A stretch of 64,000 nt of DNA from NCBI RefSeq assembly GCF_023159225.1, contig NC_063188.1:13971086-14035085 (forward strand), read 5' to 3'. The notes beneath the pieces are model-generated. The model ran no database searches. It worked only from the letters and a program-made list of their open reading frames with translations, and was not told where the DNA came from. A program made the translations under genes and the position numbers. This document shows positions 41,241 to 52,157 of this stretch, in pieces (the first letter of the stretch is position 1; each line of letters begins with the position of its first letter). The stretch is from Perognathus longimembris pacificus. Taxonomy: Eukaryota; Chordata; Mammalia; Rodentia; Heteromyidae.

Positions 41241-42650
41241 AGCTAAGGGATTTCTCATTCTGCAAGTGGGAAATGTATCAATCTGTTTTGATGTCATACA
41301 AATATATCTACCCTGATCACAAATAGCAAAACTTATCCAAACTCTTAGAAACTCATAGAAACACTTGCCTATAACACATCATTATCAGACATACGTGCTC
41401 ACTTGCTGGAGTGGGCAGGGCTGAATAGATGAACTGATCTGGAGAGTGTTTTAAGATGACAGGCCCTGAAACTAAGCAAAAGCCTGGGCAGTAGAAAGCC
41501 TGGGAGTGTTGGTTTACTTCCTCAAGCTTTTTTCTTTATGCATGTTTACAAATGATCTATTCTACGTATTTCTCTCTGACCATGTCCCAAACCTATTTCT
41601 CCTATATTGAAGGCAGAGTGGGATTTTATAAAGCTAAAGGATAACAATTCCCTCCAACTCTTCCTTCTTTCAGCTTCACTTACACCAAAAGGCAAGAATG
41701 TGTGGGGAAGAGATCAAGAATGACCTTTTGTGGCCCTTAGGGGAGGGGAGGGGGGCTAGAAGAAGATTGTCTCTTTGTCTCACTCTGATTGGGACACTGG
41801 GGAACTGCCTGCTCCCGGGTAAAAGCAGCAGGGACAAATGAAAGGAGAACATGGCTGCCCTGTTCCTAGTCATTGCTTCACAGGTCAGTACTACTCTGTG
41901 CCTCTGGCTGGGTAGATTTCCTTTCTCATTTCATTGGCACTGCTGGGTTCATGCCTCTGTAGAAACAGGGGGCTCATGGGATCGAAAGTCTTTTTGCTTT
42001 TTTTTTTCTGTCTCAGTTTTCAGGAAACAGTGTGTTGTGGTTCATAAAAGAAACAGAGCCAGGACCCCGGACTGCTTGTTGGGCTAGAAGTTAGCCTAAA
42101 GAACTAGATGCCTGAGATTTCTGATGGTTTCCTTTTCTCTTTTTTTTTCTTTTCTTCCTTTCTCTTGTTTTGTGCAAAGGGAAATCTATAGAAATGGAAA
42201 TTGAAGGTGACTGAATCTTGCCTTAATTGGTAGGATGAAAGACAGAGAGAGACTTGCTAGAACAGATACATAAACAGAAGCACTGTCTATATTGTTATAG
42301 GGAAGATAGGAGCTGCATTGTAAAGCTGTTTACACCAGTATCTCCTTCACAGGACTGAAGAGCTGTGGAGATATTGTCTGTCCTTTTGAAAGATGGAAAA
42401 AGAGACGCCATATTTGCATTTTTTAACAGAGAAAGGGAACTGGAAATAGTGTCATAGTTTCCATTTTCCCAAGAGCAGGATGTATTTCCAATAGAAATAT
42501 TTATGCAGTCACTGCAAAGACCAGGAGTGATGCATACCTGGCTTCATACGCTGGAAGGTAGCCTAAGAGGAGAATTAGGGAGAGATTCTGGTATGTGTCT
42601 AGAGAGAAATGAGTGGTAGAGGAAACAGTGCTGCTCTGGGAGGTCTCATG
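41241..42650. other. Mostly unassigned; possible L2/MIR-age fragment
   Basis: About 1.4 kb. TTGAAGGCAGAGTGGGATTT near 41610 recalls an old repeat phrase. The 78-codon plus frame at 41851-42087 is featureless. No gene is called. Confidence 0.3.
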
Positions 42651-42877
42651 TACAGACTTGGGGCTTGAACTCGGGGCCTGGCCCTGCCCCTGAGCTTTTC
42701 CACTCAAGGCTGGTGCTCTACCACTTGGAGCCACAGTGCCACTTCCAGTTTTCTGGTGGTTCATTGGAGATAACAATCTCAAGGACTTCCCTGCCTTGGT
42801 TGGCTTTGAACCATGCTCCTCAGATCTCAGCCTCCTGAGTAACTAGGAGTGTAGCCAAGTGCCATCAATGCCTGGCT
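42651..42877 (-). repeat. B1-Geo SINE, antisense
   Basis: From ACTTGGGGCTTGAACTCGGG to GTGCCATCAATGCCTGGC. Confidence 0.87.
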
Positions 42878-42889
42878 CTCCCTTGATTT

Positions 42890-43200
42890 TTAAAATTAAT
42901 ATTGAAGAATAGTTTTTGATGTACAGAAAAGTTGCAAAGATAGGACAGGGGATTCTTATATGTGATTCATTCATATTTCACTGTTCCCCTACCCCTGTAT
43001 GATCCTCCATATGTGTTAGGCTCTCACACAGGCTACTACATGTAGCTATCTGCAGGCTATCATACGAAAACACAAGAGAATGGGTTAAACAACAGAACTT
43101 CATTTTCGTACTTGTCAGGAGGATAGACTGAAATCAGTGTTTTGGGACATTACTTTTTCCTTGAAGCTTCCTATGTTAGCAAGTAGCTGTCTGCTTTGTT
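42890..43200. repeat. Old LINE-like and MaLR-like fragments, tentative
   Basis: GATGTACAGAAAAGTTGCAA then AGATAGGACAG is a phrase of old LINE 3' ends. At 43085-43150, GGGTTAAACAACAGAACTTC resembles a reversed MLT-type LTR end. Confidence 0.35.
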
Positions 43201-43495
43201 TTCTCGCATGTCCTTTTCTGTGCACATTTACTCCTGCTGTTTCTTATTCTAATAAGGACACTAGGCCTAACGGATGCGTGGGCCTAGAATCTTTGTTTTC
43301 ATGAACATCATCCCTAGACCACATAAAATAATCAGTATGGGTAGATGGCCACAGGCATCTAACAAGAAGCATAATAGAAACAGGGGTGTTTGTCTCATAA
43401 AATACCAAATGATTTCTCAGGTGTTATAGGAACCATGGGCCCAATGTGCCTCATTTTGTCCCTAGGAACTCATTAAGTGTTGAAAATCTCTTTTA

Positions 43496-43740
43496 CCCGG
43501 GTGTCAGTGGCTCACGCCTGTAATAATAGCCATTCATAGAGGCTGAGGTCTGAGGGTCCTGAGGGCCATGATTTGAAGCCAGCCCAGACAGAAACAGCAT
43601 GCAACTCTTAATTTCTCATCAATCACACACACACAAAAGCCAGACATTGAACTGTGGCTTAGGTGGTAGACTAACCTTGAGCAAAAGAAGCTCAGGCACA
43701 GCACTTGGGCCCTGAGTTCAAGTCCTAGGACTCACACACA

Positions 43741-43792
<52 letters not shown>
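43496..43792 (+). repeat. B1-Geo SINE with (CA)n tail inside its target-site duplication
   Basis: AAAATCTCTTTTA at 43483-43495 and 43793-43805 is a perfect 13-base duplication. The body ends TTCAAGTCCTAGGACTC and is followed by the CA run. The A tail is therefore replaced by the microsatellite. Confidence 0.92.
43735..43791. repeat. (CA)n microsatellite
   Basis: CACA run with one CTCACA interruption, occupying the SINE tail position. Confidence 0.95.
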
Positions 43793-43816
43793 AAAATCTC
43801 TTTTAATTATTGTCAA

Positions 43817-44028
43817 ATAAGCTCGTATCTGTAATTTTAGGTACTCAAGAGGCTGAGTACTAAGAATCTTGGTCAAAGCAAGCCTGAGCAGAAAAGTCTA
43901 TGAGACCATTCCAGTTAACCAGCAAAAAGCCAGAAATGGAGGTGTGGCTCAAGTAGTAGAGCACCAGCCTTTCTTGAGCTTTAGAATCTGAGGCTCTGGG
44001 TTCAAGCCATAGTACCAGTAAAAAAGAA
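43817..44028 (+). repeat. B1-Geo SINE
   Basis: From AAGCTCGTATCTGTAATTTT to TCAAGCCATAGTACCAG plus A tail. Diverged. Its tail was the target for the next SINE. Confidence 0.83.
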
Positions 44029-44031
44029 TTA

Positions 44032-44276
44032 GCTTCATGCCCAGTGCTGGTGGCACATGCCTGCAATCCTAGCTATTTTAAAGGCTGAAATCTGAGGATC
44101 ACAGTTCGAAGCCATCACAGGTCAGAAAGTCTGTGAAACTCTTCTCTCCAATAAACTACTCAGAAAAAGCCTGAAGTGGTGCTGTAGTTCAGGTGGTAGA
44201 GTGCTAGCCTTGAGCACAAAGAGGCTCGGGGTCAGTGCCCAGGCCCTGAGTTCAAGTTCCACGACTGGCACACATG
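44032..44276 (+). repeat. B1-Geo SINE with perfect target-site duplication
   Basis: TAAAAAAGAATTA at 44019-44031 and 44277-44289. Complete, from GCCCAGTGCTGGTGGCACAT to TTCCACGACTGGC. Confidence 0.92.
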
Positions 44277-44468
44277 TAAAAAAGAATTATTTTCAAATAT
44301 AATCCCTTGAAGACTAAGGCTTAAACATATAAATTTGAAAGGGGGACTCAATTAACTGCATAATTCTACATCTTCTGGACTTCTAAAACTGATGTCCTTC
44401 TCACATTCAAAATGCATTTATCTCATCCCAATTCTCTCCAATATTAACTCATTTCAGTACTGACTCTT

Positions 44469-44661
44469 TTTTGTGCCAGTCCTGGGGCTTGAACTTAGGG
44501 CTTGAACACTCTCCCTGGCTTCTTGTGCTCAAGGCTAGCACTCTACCACTTGAGCCACAGCACTACGTCTGGCCTTTTCTGTTTATGTGGTGCTCAGGAA
44601 TCGAACCCAGGGCTTCATGCATGCTAGGCAAGCACTCTACCACTAAGCCACATTCCCAGCC
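44469..44661 (-). repeat. IDL-Geo SINE, antisense
   Basis: TCAGTACTGACTCTT (44454) and TCAGTGCTGACTCTT (44662) form a 15-base duplication with one mismatch. The ID-like half has GCATGCTAGGCAAGCACTCT. Confidence 0.93.
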
Positions 44662-44855
44662 TCAGTGCTGACTCTTAAGTCCACGTTTCTTCTAAATATT
44701 GTTTAAATCAGGTAAGAATGAGACTTGAGTTATGGTTCATACTAAAACCTCATTTTTTTCTGGTTATGAATCTGTAAAATCAGGCAGATTAGGACTTCTG
44801 AAATATAGTAGTTAGACAGATACCCCATTCTAAAAGAGATAAATTACAGAGGAGG

Positions 44856-45053
44856 GGGGGCTGGGAATGTGGCCTAGTGGTAGAGTGCTTGCCTAGCATG
44901 CATGAAGCCCTGGGTTCATTTCCTTAGCACCACATATATAGAAAAAGCCGGAAGTGGCGCTGTGGCTCAAGTGGCAGAGCAATAGCCTTGAGCAAAGAAG
45001 CCAGGGACAGTGCTCACGCCCTGAGTTCAAGCCCCAGGACTGGCAAAAAAAAT
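44856..45053 (+). repeat. IDL-Geo SINE
   Basis: Complete dimer, GGGGGGCTGGGAATGTGGCC to AGCCCCAGGACTGGC, with an A tail. Six bases are missing from the AGCAAAAAGAAGCC stretch of Geo. Confidence 0.92.
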
Positions 45054-45164
45054 TAAAGGGGATACAGAACAGAAACAAGTCCAAATCCTGACAAAGACCA
45101 TTCCATTAGATGTTTAAGCGCAAGAACACTTCTTTGTGAAGGTTCAACGACCACTCGCACTCAT

Positions 45165-45510
45165 GAATTGGCAGAATTAATATAGAAAAAATGGCCACAG
45201 GGCCAAAAGCAATCTAACAGAGTGAATGCAATAGTCATTAAAGTCCCAATGTCATTTTTATACAGAAATATAAAGATTAATCCAAAAATTCATACGGATA
45301 CATGAAAGTCTCTGAATAGCAAAAGTGAGCCTGATTTCAAAAAGCAATGCTCAGAGTATTACAGTACTAGACTTCAACTACACTACAGTCATAGTAACAA
45401 AATCAGCTTAGTATTGGCACAAAAATTATCTAAAGACCAATGAAACAGACTAGAAAAGCCAGAAATAAATCCACATACCTATAGATTTCTATTATTAACA
45501 AAGGAGCCAA
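45165..45510 (+). repeat. Old L1 ORF2 remnant
   Basis: AATGCAATAGTCATTAAAGT, AATTCATACGGATACATGAA, GCTTAGTATTGGCACAAAAA and CCAATGAAACAGACTAGAAA appear in ORF2 order. Confidence 0.75.
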
Positions 45511-45518
45511 AATCATCT

Positions 45519-45612
45519 CCTCCTCCTCCCCCTCCCCCTCCCCTCCCCCTCCCCCTCCCCTCCCCTCCCCCTCCCCCTCCCCCTCCCCCTCCTCCTCCTC
45601 CTCCTCTTCTTC
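45519..45612. repeat. (CTCCCC)n/(CTC)n pyrimidine repeat
   Basis: Pure pyrimidine on the + strand, at the tail side of the following antisense SINE. Minus-strand Gly/Glu-rich frames are by-products. Confidence 0.93.
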
Positions 45613-45842
45613 CAATCCTGGCCCTTGAACTCAGGGCCCGGATGCTGTCCCTGAGCCTCTTTGTGCTCAAGGCTAGCACTCTACCACTTGAACCAGAGTG
45701 CCACTTCCAGCTTTTTCTGAGTAGTTGTATTGGACATGAGTCTTATGGACTTTCCTGCCTGGGCTGTCTTTGAACCACAATCCTCAGATTTCAATCTCCA
45801 AAGGAGCTTGAATTACAGGTGTGAACCACTGGTGCCCAGCTT
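45613..45842 (-). repeat. B1-Geo SINE, antisense
   Basis: From CCAATCCTGGCCCTTGAACT to GTGAACCACTGGTGCCCAGC. Confidence 0.87.
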
Positions 45843-46328
45843 CAAAATGCTATTCTTACCTTTTGAAACTGAAGAGGAGATAACTCTGCCACCCAGGCCT
45901 GTGGTGGCAATAGCAGTTTTCCCAGTCTATGGATCACCTCTAGCAACATCCTTCTCTTTTTCACAGGATAAAGTATGTTCAGAGACAAGTGACCCTATTT
46001 GCTCATTTTATAGCATCTCAGAAGTCAACAGCCTCCCTGACTTTTGTCCTGTTTTCACTCCCTTTAGTTCAAACTGGCAGCATTTTTTGCCCTATTGTTG
46101 GCTTCTACTAAGGTGTCTTATTAAACTTTATGAGTCATATTCATGGATTTTAATCAAATGATTTTCCAGCCACATCCTTGGAGTTTTCTGTAGACTATGA
46201 TCTTTCTTTTCTTCTTTCTTCTCCCTCTGTCTTTTTGCTATGTGGATAAGCTAAAAACCTTTCTAAACATACAAGTCCTCATTTATTTTTTGCACAATAA
46301 TTCCTTCCATTTATGTCTTCTTCTTCTT
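45843..46328. other. Unassigned stretch with a long frame
   Basis: A 143-codon plus frame (45730-46161) begins inside the SINE and continues through unassigned DNA. Its non-SINE part is hydrophobic and Ser/Phe-rich without a domain I recognise. It may be an unrecognised old repeat. Confidence 0.3.
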
Positions 46329-46530
46329 CTTTTTTTTTTGGCCATTCCTGGGACTTGCACTCAGGGCTTGAGCACTGTCCCCTGGCTTCTTTTGCTCAAG
46401 GCTAGTAGTCTGCCACTTGAGCCACAACGCCACTTCCTGCTTTTTCTATATATGTGGTGCTGGGGAATCGAACCCAGGGCTTCATGCATGTTAGGTAAGC
46501 ACTCTACCGCTAAGCCACATTCCTGGCCCC
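46329..46530 (-). repeat. IDL-Geo SINE, antisense
   Basis: Complete dimer. ATGTCTTCTTCTTCTT at 46313 and ATGTCTTTCTTCTT at 46531 are the probable target-site duplication. Confidence 0.9.
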
Positions 46531-46734
46531 ATGTCTTTCTTCTTATATGATACTGTAAGCAGTAAGGAATCAAGCCACACCTGTAATATTTACCTAGACA
46601 ACTCCCCAATAAAATAGCTGAGTTCATGACTTTTAATTGCTACTTTCTATAAAATACAGGAATACAATGCAGCCAAGTTTTTTTCCTCTCATTCAAATAC
46701 CATATTCTTCATTTCTGTGTGAGACCTCAGCATA

Positions 46735-48240
46735 ATCTCACTTTAAATGGAGGAATTATTACTCTTGGCTCACAGATTTCATTTGGGTACATTTATTCTG
46801 AGATAAGGCAGCACACCATAGTAGTAGAAGCATGCAGTAGATACTGTTCACTTTGTGGTGGACAAGAAACAGACAGAGCAGAGGACTGAGGGAGGTCAGG
46901 TCTCACCTTTCAAAGGCATGTCCCTCATGAACTACTGCCTCCAGCTAAACCCCACACCCTACAGTTTCCATAGCATCATCAGTTGAGGACCAAACATTCA
47001 ACAACAGAACCTATGGGGGACATTTGATATTCTAACCACAACATTCTGGCCCCAGCCCCCAAAGGCTCCTGGCCATTTCATAAAGCAAAAATACATTTAG
47101 TTCATCTCCCAGGATTCCCAAAGTCTTAATAGTTCCAACATTTGTTCAAAAGTCCAAGTCGAAAGTCTTTTCTGAAACTCAAAGCAAATTTCTAGTTGTC
47201 AAACCCTCAGAAATCAAAAACAAATTACATACTTCCAAGATAAAAGGGCACAGAGGATACATGACTATTCCAGAAGGGAGGAATAGGAGAATAGGAAAGA
47301 AATGACGGGACCAAAGCAAGAGTAAAATCTAGTGGGGAAAACATTAAATCCTATAGATCCATGTTATGGACCTATACGTTATGGCATGTTGTGCCCTAAG
47401 TTTCTCTTCTTCTTGGGGAGGAATGATACTGGGTTTGAACTCAATACTGTATTTGTTAGATTCTCTACAACTTGAGCCTTACCTCCAGCCCTCCTCTTTT
47501 TTTGGTTATTTTTGGGGGGAGATAGAGTCTCTCTTTTTTCCTCTGACCTGGTCTAGATTGAGACTGTCCTGTTTAAATACCCCACATTAACTGCACACAC
47601 CACAAGCTTTGAAATCTTTTTTTCTTCGCTTTTTCTCATAGTTCTCACTGCAAACTTTGTAAATGAAGCCAGCAGTAACAACACTACAACTTGAATACAG
47701 CATAGCCTTGAAATTTCCTCTAGCAGGTTAGTTTGTTACCTTTAGATTCAGCTTCCCACAAAGTCTTAGGACATAGATAAAATGTAGGTCGTTTCTTTGC
47801 CAGAATGCAATATGAATGGTGAATACTCCAGTTCTCAATAGAGTTCTGGATCCTGTCTTAAACCACACAAGCACGATCTTTACTTTATGCATTTCTGTTG
47901 TCATTCTTGTGTTGTAAGTTCCCACCACTTAGAGCTACCTAGGGCTTTTGTATTCTACAGCTTCAACCTTTTAAAAATTTCTCCCATAACCCATCTCTAC
48001 AGTATTCTGAACCACATGATCAGGTATTTACAACAATGACCCATACTATAAAAAAATTCAGTATTAATTACTTTGGTATTGCTGTGACCAAATATCTGAG
48101 ACAGAAACAACAACTTAAAGGGAAATTACCATCTACAGCCCATGATTCTAAAGCATGATGAGACAAAACACCATGGTAGTAAAAGTATGAGATAGAGGTT
48201 ATTCGCTTTATGGTGAACAGGAAGTACCATAAGCACTTTT
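46735..48240 (-). mobile_element. ERVL-MaLR retrotransposon with two LTRs, antisense
   Basis: The left LTR (to about 47045) has TTCACTTTGTGGTGGACAAG, TCACCTTTCAAAGGCATGTC and GGGGGACATTTGATATTC. The internal region (47046-48060) has GGCTCCTGGCCATTTCATAA, AGTTCCAACATTTGTTCAAA, and CTTAGGACATAGATAAAATG. The right LTR (48062-48240) starts TTACTTTGGTATTGCTGTGA and has ATTCGCTTTATGGTGAACAG. The order fits a MaLR element read in reverse. It is non-coding and heavily mutated, as is usual for the family. Confidence 0.68.
47418..47550 (-). repeat. Old tRNA-like SINE inside the MaLR element
   Basis: GGGTTTGAACTCAATACTGT then CTCTACAACTTGAGCCTTAC and CTCCAGCCCTCC read as a reversed tRNA-like unit, followed by a decayed stretch. 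Confidence 0.45.
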
Positions 48241-48264
48241 TATCATCTATGTTCCTATGCCAAA

Positions 48265-48600
48265 TATTTTCACAACAATTAATTTAGTCCATTCTAGCTT
48301 TTGCAACAAAATACCATAGACCAAGTCCCCTAAAAATTTCTAGAGACTAGGGAGTTCAAGACCAAGACAGTTTTGATATCTGGCCATTTGCTATTTCTTG
48401 ACTGATAGAAGACATTTTCTCACTATTTCCTCATGGTGGAACAGGTAAATGAATGTTCTTGGGTTTCTCTCATAAGGGCACTATTTCACTAGGTGCTACC
48501 TCCCCAAAGCTCCAGTCTTCTAATACCATTACCTTGGTGGTTAGCACTTCCATATATAATTTTGAGATGATACCAACATTGAGAACATAGCAGCAATCTA
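48265..48600 (-). repeat. ERVL-MaLR-type LTR, antisense
   Basis: TTAGTCCATTCTAGCTTTTG, AAATACCATAGACCAAGTCC and TGCTACCTCCCCAAAGCTCC match a MST/MLT-like LTR in reverse. Confidence 0.6.
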
Positions 48601-48679
48601 AATATTTTTCTAAAATGTACCTCAAAACCTTTTCATCCTATATCTATTGCCTTGTTCTAAAGGTACCTGCATATGGTTT

Positions 48680-48919
48680 TGTATGTGTGTGTGTGTGCGT
48701 GCTTGAACTCAAGGCCTGGGTACTGTCTCTGAAATTTTTTGTCCAAGGCTATCACTCTGCAAGTTGAGCCAGAGCTCCGGTTGTGGCTTGGGGGGACTCA
48801 TTTAATTGGATATAAGATTTTCATGGGCTTTCCTGCCCCAACTGGCTTTAAACCATGACACTCGAATCCCAACCTCCTGAGTAGCTAGGATTACAGGCAT
48901 GAGCCACTGGTACCCAGCT
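48680..48919 (-). repeat. B1-Geo SINE, antisense, with (GT)n tail
   Basis: GT run at 48681-48700 replaces the tail. The body runs GCTTGAACTCAAGGCCTGGG to GAGCCACTGGTACCCAGC. Confidence 0.87.
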
Positions 48920-48969
48920 TACTTGTATAGTTTAAAGGTATTTTTTACAGCACCACACTATTTCTTGGT

Positions 48970-49560
48970 TCAAAAATTGGTACTATTTTTCTAAGGTGGT
49001 TGTAACAAAATGGCACAGACTGGATTGCTTGTGAAACAGAAATTTATTTTCTCACACTTCTGGATGCTGGATATCCAAGATCAAGAGGCAAGTGATTGAA
49101 GTTTCTTCGTAGGCCTCTCTATGTGGCTTGCAGATGCTTTCTTCTCTCATGTTCTCACATCAAAGTTTCTTTCCTTTTTTTATTTTTGGTCTGTTGTGTG
49201 GCTTGAACTCAGGGCCCAGATGCTGTCTCTGAGCCTCTTTGTGCTCAAGGCTAGTGCTCTACCACTTTGAACCACAACTCTACTTCCAGTTTTTGAGTGG
49301 TTAATTGGAGATAAGAATCTCACAGACTTTCCAGCCTGGCCTGGCTTTGAACCACCATCCTCAGATCTCAGCGTCCCTATAGTCGTGAGCCACTAGTGCC
49401 TGGCTCTCACATTGAATTTTCTATGTGTTTCCATCCTCCAAGTATATTGTCCTCTTCCTTTCAGGACAATTTTATTGGATTAGAATCACAACTTTAGGAT
49501 CTCACTTAACTTTCATCTTTTAAGTCTCTCTGTCCAAACACAATTATTGTCGGAGATTAT
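48970..49560 (-). repeat. MLT-like MaLR LTR, antisense, split by a SINE
   Basis: CAAAATGGCACAGACTGGAT, AAATTTATTTTCTCACACTT and GGATATCCAAGATCAAGAGG precede the SINE. TTATTGGATTAGAATCACAA and ATCTCACTTAACTTTCATC follow it. Confidence 0.65.
49176..49404 (-). repeat. B1-Geo SINE, antisense, inside an LTR relic
   Basis: From GGTCTGTTGTGTGGCTTGAA to CGTGAGCCACTAGTGCCTGG. CTCACATCAAAGTTTC before it and CTCACATTGAATTTTC after it look like a diverged target-site duplication. Confidence 0.88.
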
Positions 49561-50960
49561 TGCTTTGAATACATACTTTGTGTATGAAGGACAATTCAGT
49601 TTGTTATTCCATTGGCTTTGGTTTTTGAAAGGTTAAAACTAAGAAGCTATGTTTTTAATAGGTTAAGACTGAGACTGGAAATAATATTAGCATTTCTATT
49701 TTTACTAGAACTATTTTTCATGTCTAAGGGGAAAATGGCACCATGGTCAAGTTAAAGTGAGTGGACCATAACACATCCTTGCCTTGTTTCATTCTGGAAG
49801 ATTGCAGGTCTGTTTGGGGAATAGACAAAGGTGGACTTGTGGAAAATGAGTTGTCCTGTCCATACTTGCTCCTTCACTATCACTTGTACTCTGTCTCAGG
49901 TCCTGTGTGTGTCATCTTCCAGCAGTAGGTGTGGTGGTATAGTTTTGAGAACATTGCTAATAACTCACCTATAAAACCAGAGGCCTCAAGTTCACAACAG
50001 CCTGTATGTTACACCTAAAGAAAACAATGTGTGGAGAAAAGGTATTGGCAGAATGTGGATCTCCAATATAATGAGAAAACTGTCAGATGTGTCAGGATTA
50101 ACTTTTCAGAACCTTGGAAATGAGCTACTTGCTTTCAGCAAGCTTGGAGGGGTTTATTCAAGAAATATGGCTGACTTGGTAAGTGAGCTTTGTGGCCTTC
50201 TAACTTGCCCTATCGTCCTCCTTCCATTCTACTGGTTGTCGTGGAAAAATTGCAGTGGAGTTTCCCATCCTCACAGCCAGCAGAGGGAGCAGAACAAGTC
50301 TGGAGTTCCTTCAAAGATTTGCTCTCAAAGAATGTTGTCATCATTGGACCTGCCTAGTATTTCGCTGAAAGAATCCATTTACAAGGGTTATCTAGATTTG
50401 ATCTGACTCACAACATAGCTCACCCAGGGCGAAAACTTTTTCCCAAGGGGCATTTGTCAATTTGGCAATTTCAGGCAATTGTCAAACATCCTGGATTTCT
50501 GGAAAGGCAATAACATTTTGGGTAAAAATAACAAGCTAATTAAAATACTTTGGCGGGGTGGGGGGGAAGGGAATTAAATGTCCATAGGAGCTTTGAGAAA
50601 ACCTCTGACATATTCCAGGTACTCTATAGGGTCATGGACATGCCCTTGATTGTGCATACACTTTAAAAAGTCTCCATGCGTTCACTGTGGCTGCTTTGAG
50701 TCTCTGCAAAGAAATAAAAAAGTATGATGCAAGTAGAGGCCAAGAATCAATAGTAGGACCTGAAGGAATGATGGTTAATAGAAACTGGGTGGAGCGGGAA
50801 ATAGGGTATTTCTGGCCAACCGTCATAAGAAACTTTGTTATAAGAGATACAATTTCTACAGATTTGCTACGTACATTTACGTTTACTTCAATAATATTGT
50901 ATAGTTAAATTTCATTAAGACAGTAATCTCAAGTTAAATGGTCGTATAGAAACTTTTAAA
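49561..50960. other. Unassigned non-coding stretch
   Basis: About 1.4 kb with low repeat recognition. The 125-codon plus frame at 50029-50406 has no recognised domain and no flanking exon context. A short tRNA/B1-like phrase near 49.93 kb is too weak to call. Confidence 0.35.
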
Positions 50961-50964
50961 ATGC

Positions 50965-51080
50965 AATTTTGTTTTTATTATTATGGTGTTGTACAAAGGT
51001 AATGAGTACAATTCTTTTTGGACAATGTCACTCCTTCCTTTACTTTCCCCTAGTTTCCATCTTATACAGACTTGAAAAAG
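50965..51080 (-). repeat. L1 3'-end fragment, antisense
   Basis: GTTGTACAAAGGTAATGAGT followed by TTTTTGGACAATGTCACTCC, as in the copy at 61.95 kb. Confidence 0.5.
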
Positions 51081-51476
51081 AAAGCTAACGCTTAGAAAAG
51101 CAGATGAATCAATTGCAATTATTGGGTGCAAAGGAATTTAGTCTTCTGCTGATAATTTTTATCAGGTAAAATAGAGTATATAATTTTATGTCAATTTCTC
51201 TGGGACTAGTTGAATTTGAGTCAGAAAATCGTCTAATATTGAAAATGGAGGATGCAGGTAAAAATATTTGAGCTATTTTAGGTAGGTCGATATTGGAAAA
51301 ATACAAAAGTAAATTAGGTTGTGTTGGGTACTCCTTATTCATTTTCATTGAAATCTATATAAATATCTATGCTACATTTTATTTACTAAAGATTCTTGTT
51401 ATAGCATTCTAAACAATTTTATTGCATATATGAAGCATATTGCATGGGTTAACTGATGCTTATTTTAAAAATAAAG
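51081..51476. other. Unassigned AT-rich stretch
   Basis: Nothing recognised. Confidence 0.35.
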
Positions 51477-51484
51477 AAAGTGAT

Positions 51485-51714
51485 AAAGCCAGGTGCTGGT
51501 GGGTCACGCCTGTAATCCTAGCTACTCAGGAGGCTGAGATATGAGGCTCGTGGTTCAAAGCCAGCCTGGGCCAGAAAACCCGTGAGACTCTTATCTCCAA
51601 TTAGCCACCAGAAAACTGGAAGTGGCGATGTGGCTCAAAGAAGTAGAGCAACAGCCTTGAGCAAAAAGAGCTCAAGCCCTGAGTTCAAGCCCCATGACTG
51701 ACCAAAAAAAAAAA
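51485..51714 (+). repeat. B1-Geo SINE
   Basis: From AAGCCAGGTGCTGGTGGGTC to AGCCCCATGACTGACC and an A tail. AAAGTGAT at 51477-51484 and 51715-51722 is the target-site duplication. About 18 bases are deleted from Geo after AAAAAGAGCTCA. Confidence 0.92.
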
Positions 51715-51836
51715 AAAGTGATGATATTTGCAATAGTAGAAAAGAAAAATATGTCTCCGAGGAAGCAAAATATTAAATTCATCACATTAAAAACTTTAAA
51801 TCAGCTGTTTTAAATATGTTTAAAAACCAAAATGTT

Positions 51837-52145
51837 AACTTCTTGTATCACCTTCCTGCACTATCTCTGTATCTTATCTGAGTACATTGGAAACTGTGTA
51901 TTAGAACTAGGAAAGTGAAAGGGAATACCAAAATCGAGAGACACAGGATAAAAAGACAACTACAAAAGCAATACTTGCAAAACTGTTTGGTGTAAGTGAA
52001 CTGAACAACTCATGGGGGGAAAGGGAAAGGGGGAAGGGAGAATGAGGGAGGAGTTAACAAACAGTACAAGAAATGTATCCAATGTCTAAAGTATGAAACT
52101 GTAACCTCTCTGTACATCAGTTTGATAATAAAAAATTAAAAAAAT
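51837..52145 (+). mobile_element. L1 stub (3' UTR only) with perfect target-site duplication
   Basis: AACCAAAATGTT at 51825-51836 and 52146-52157 encloses 309 bases matching the last part of the L1 at 27.55-27.86 kb. It includes the G-rich run and AATAAA followed by an A tail. A severely 5'-truncated insertion. Confidence 0.95.
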
Positions 52146-52157
52146 AACCAAAATGTT

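Noticed and set aside
45430..45679. Gly/Glu-rich minus-strand frames
   Set aside because: Produced by the CTCCCC repeat plus SINE sequence.
45730..46161. 143-codon plus frame
   Set aside because: Starts within an antisense SINE and the rest has no recognised domain; more likely an old repeat or chance.
50029..50406. 125-codon plus frame
   Set aside because: No domain recognised, no flanking gene structure; could be chance in a region of about 1.4 kb.
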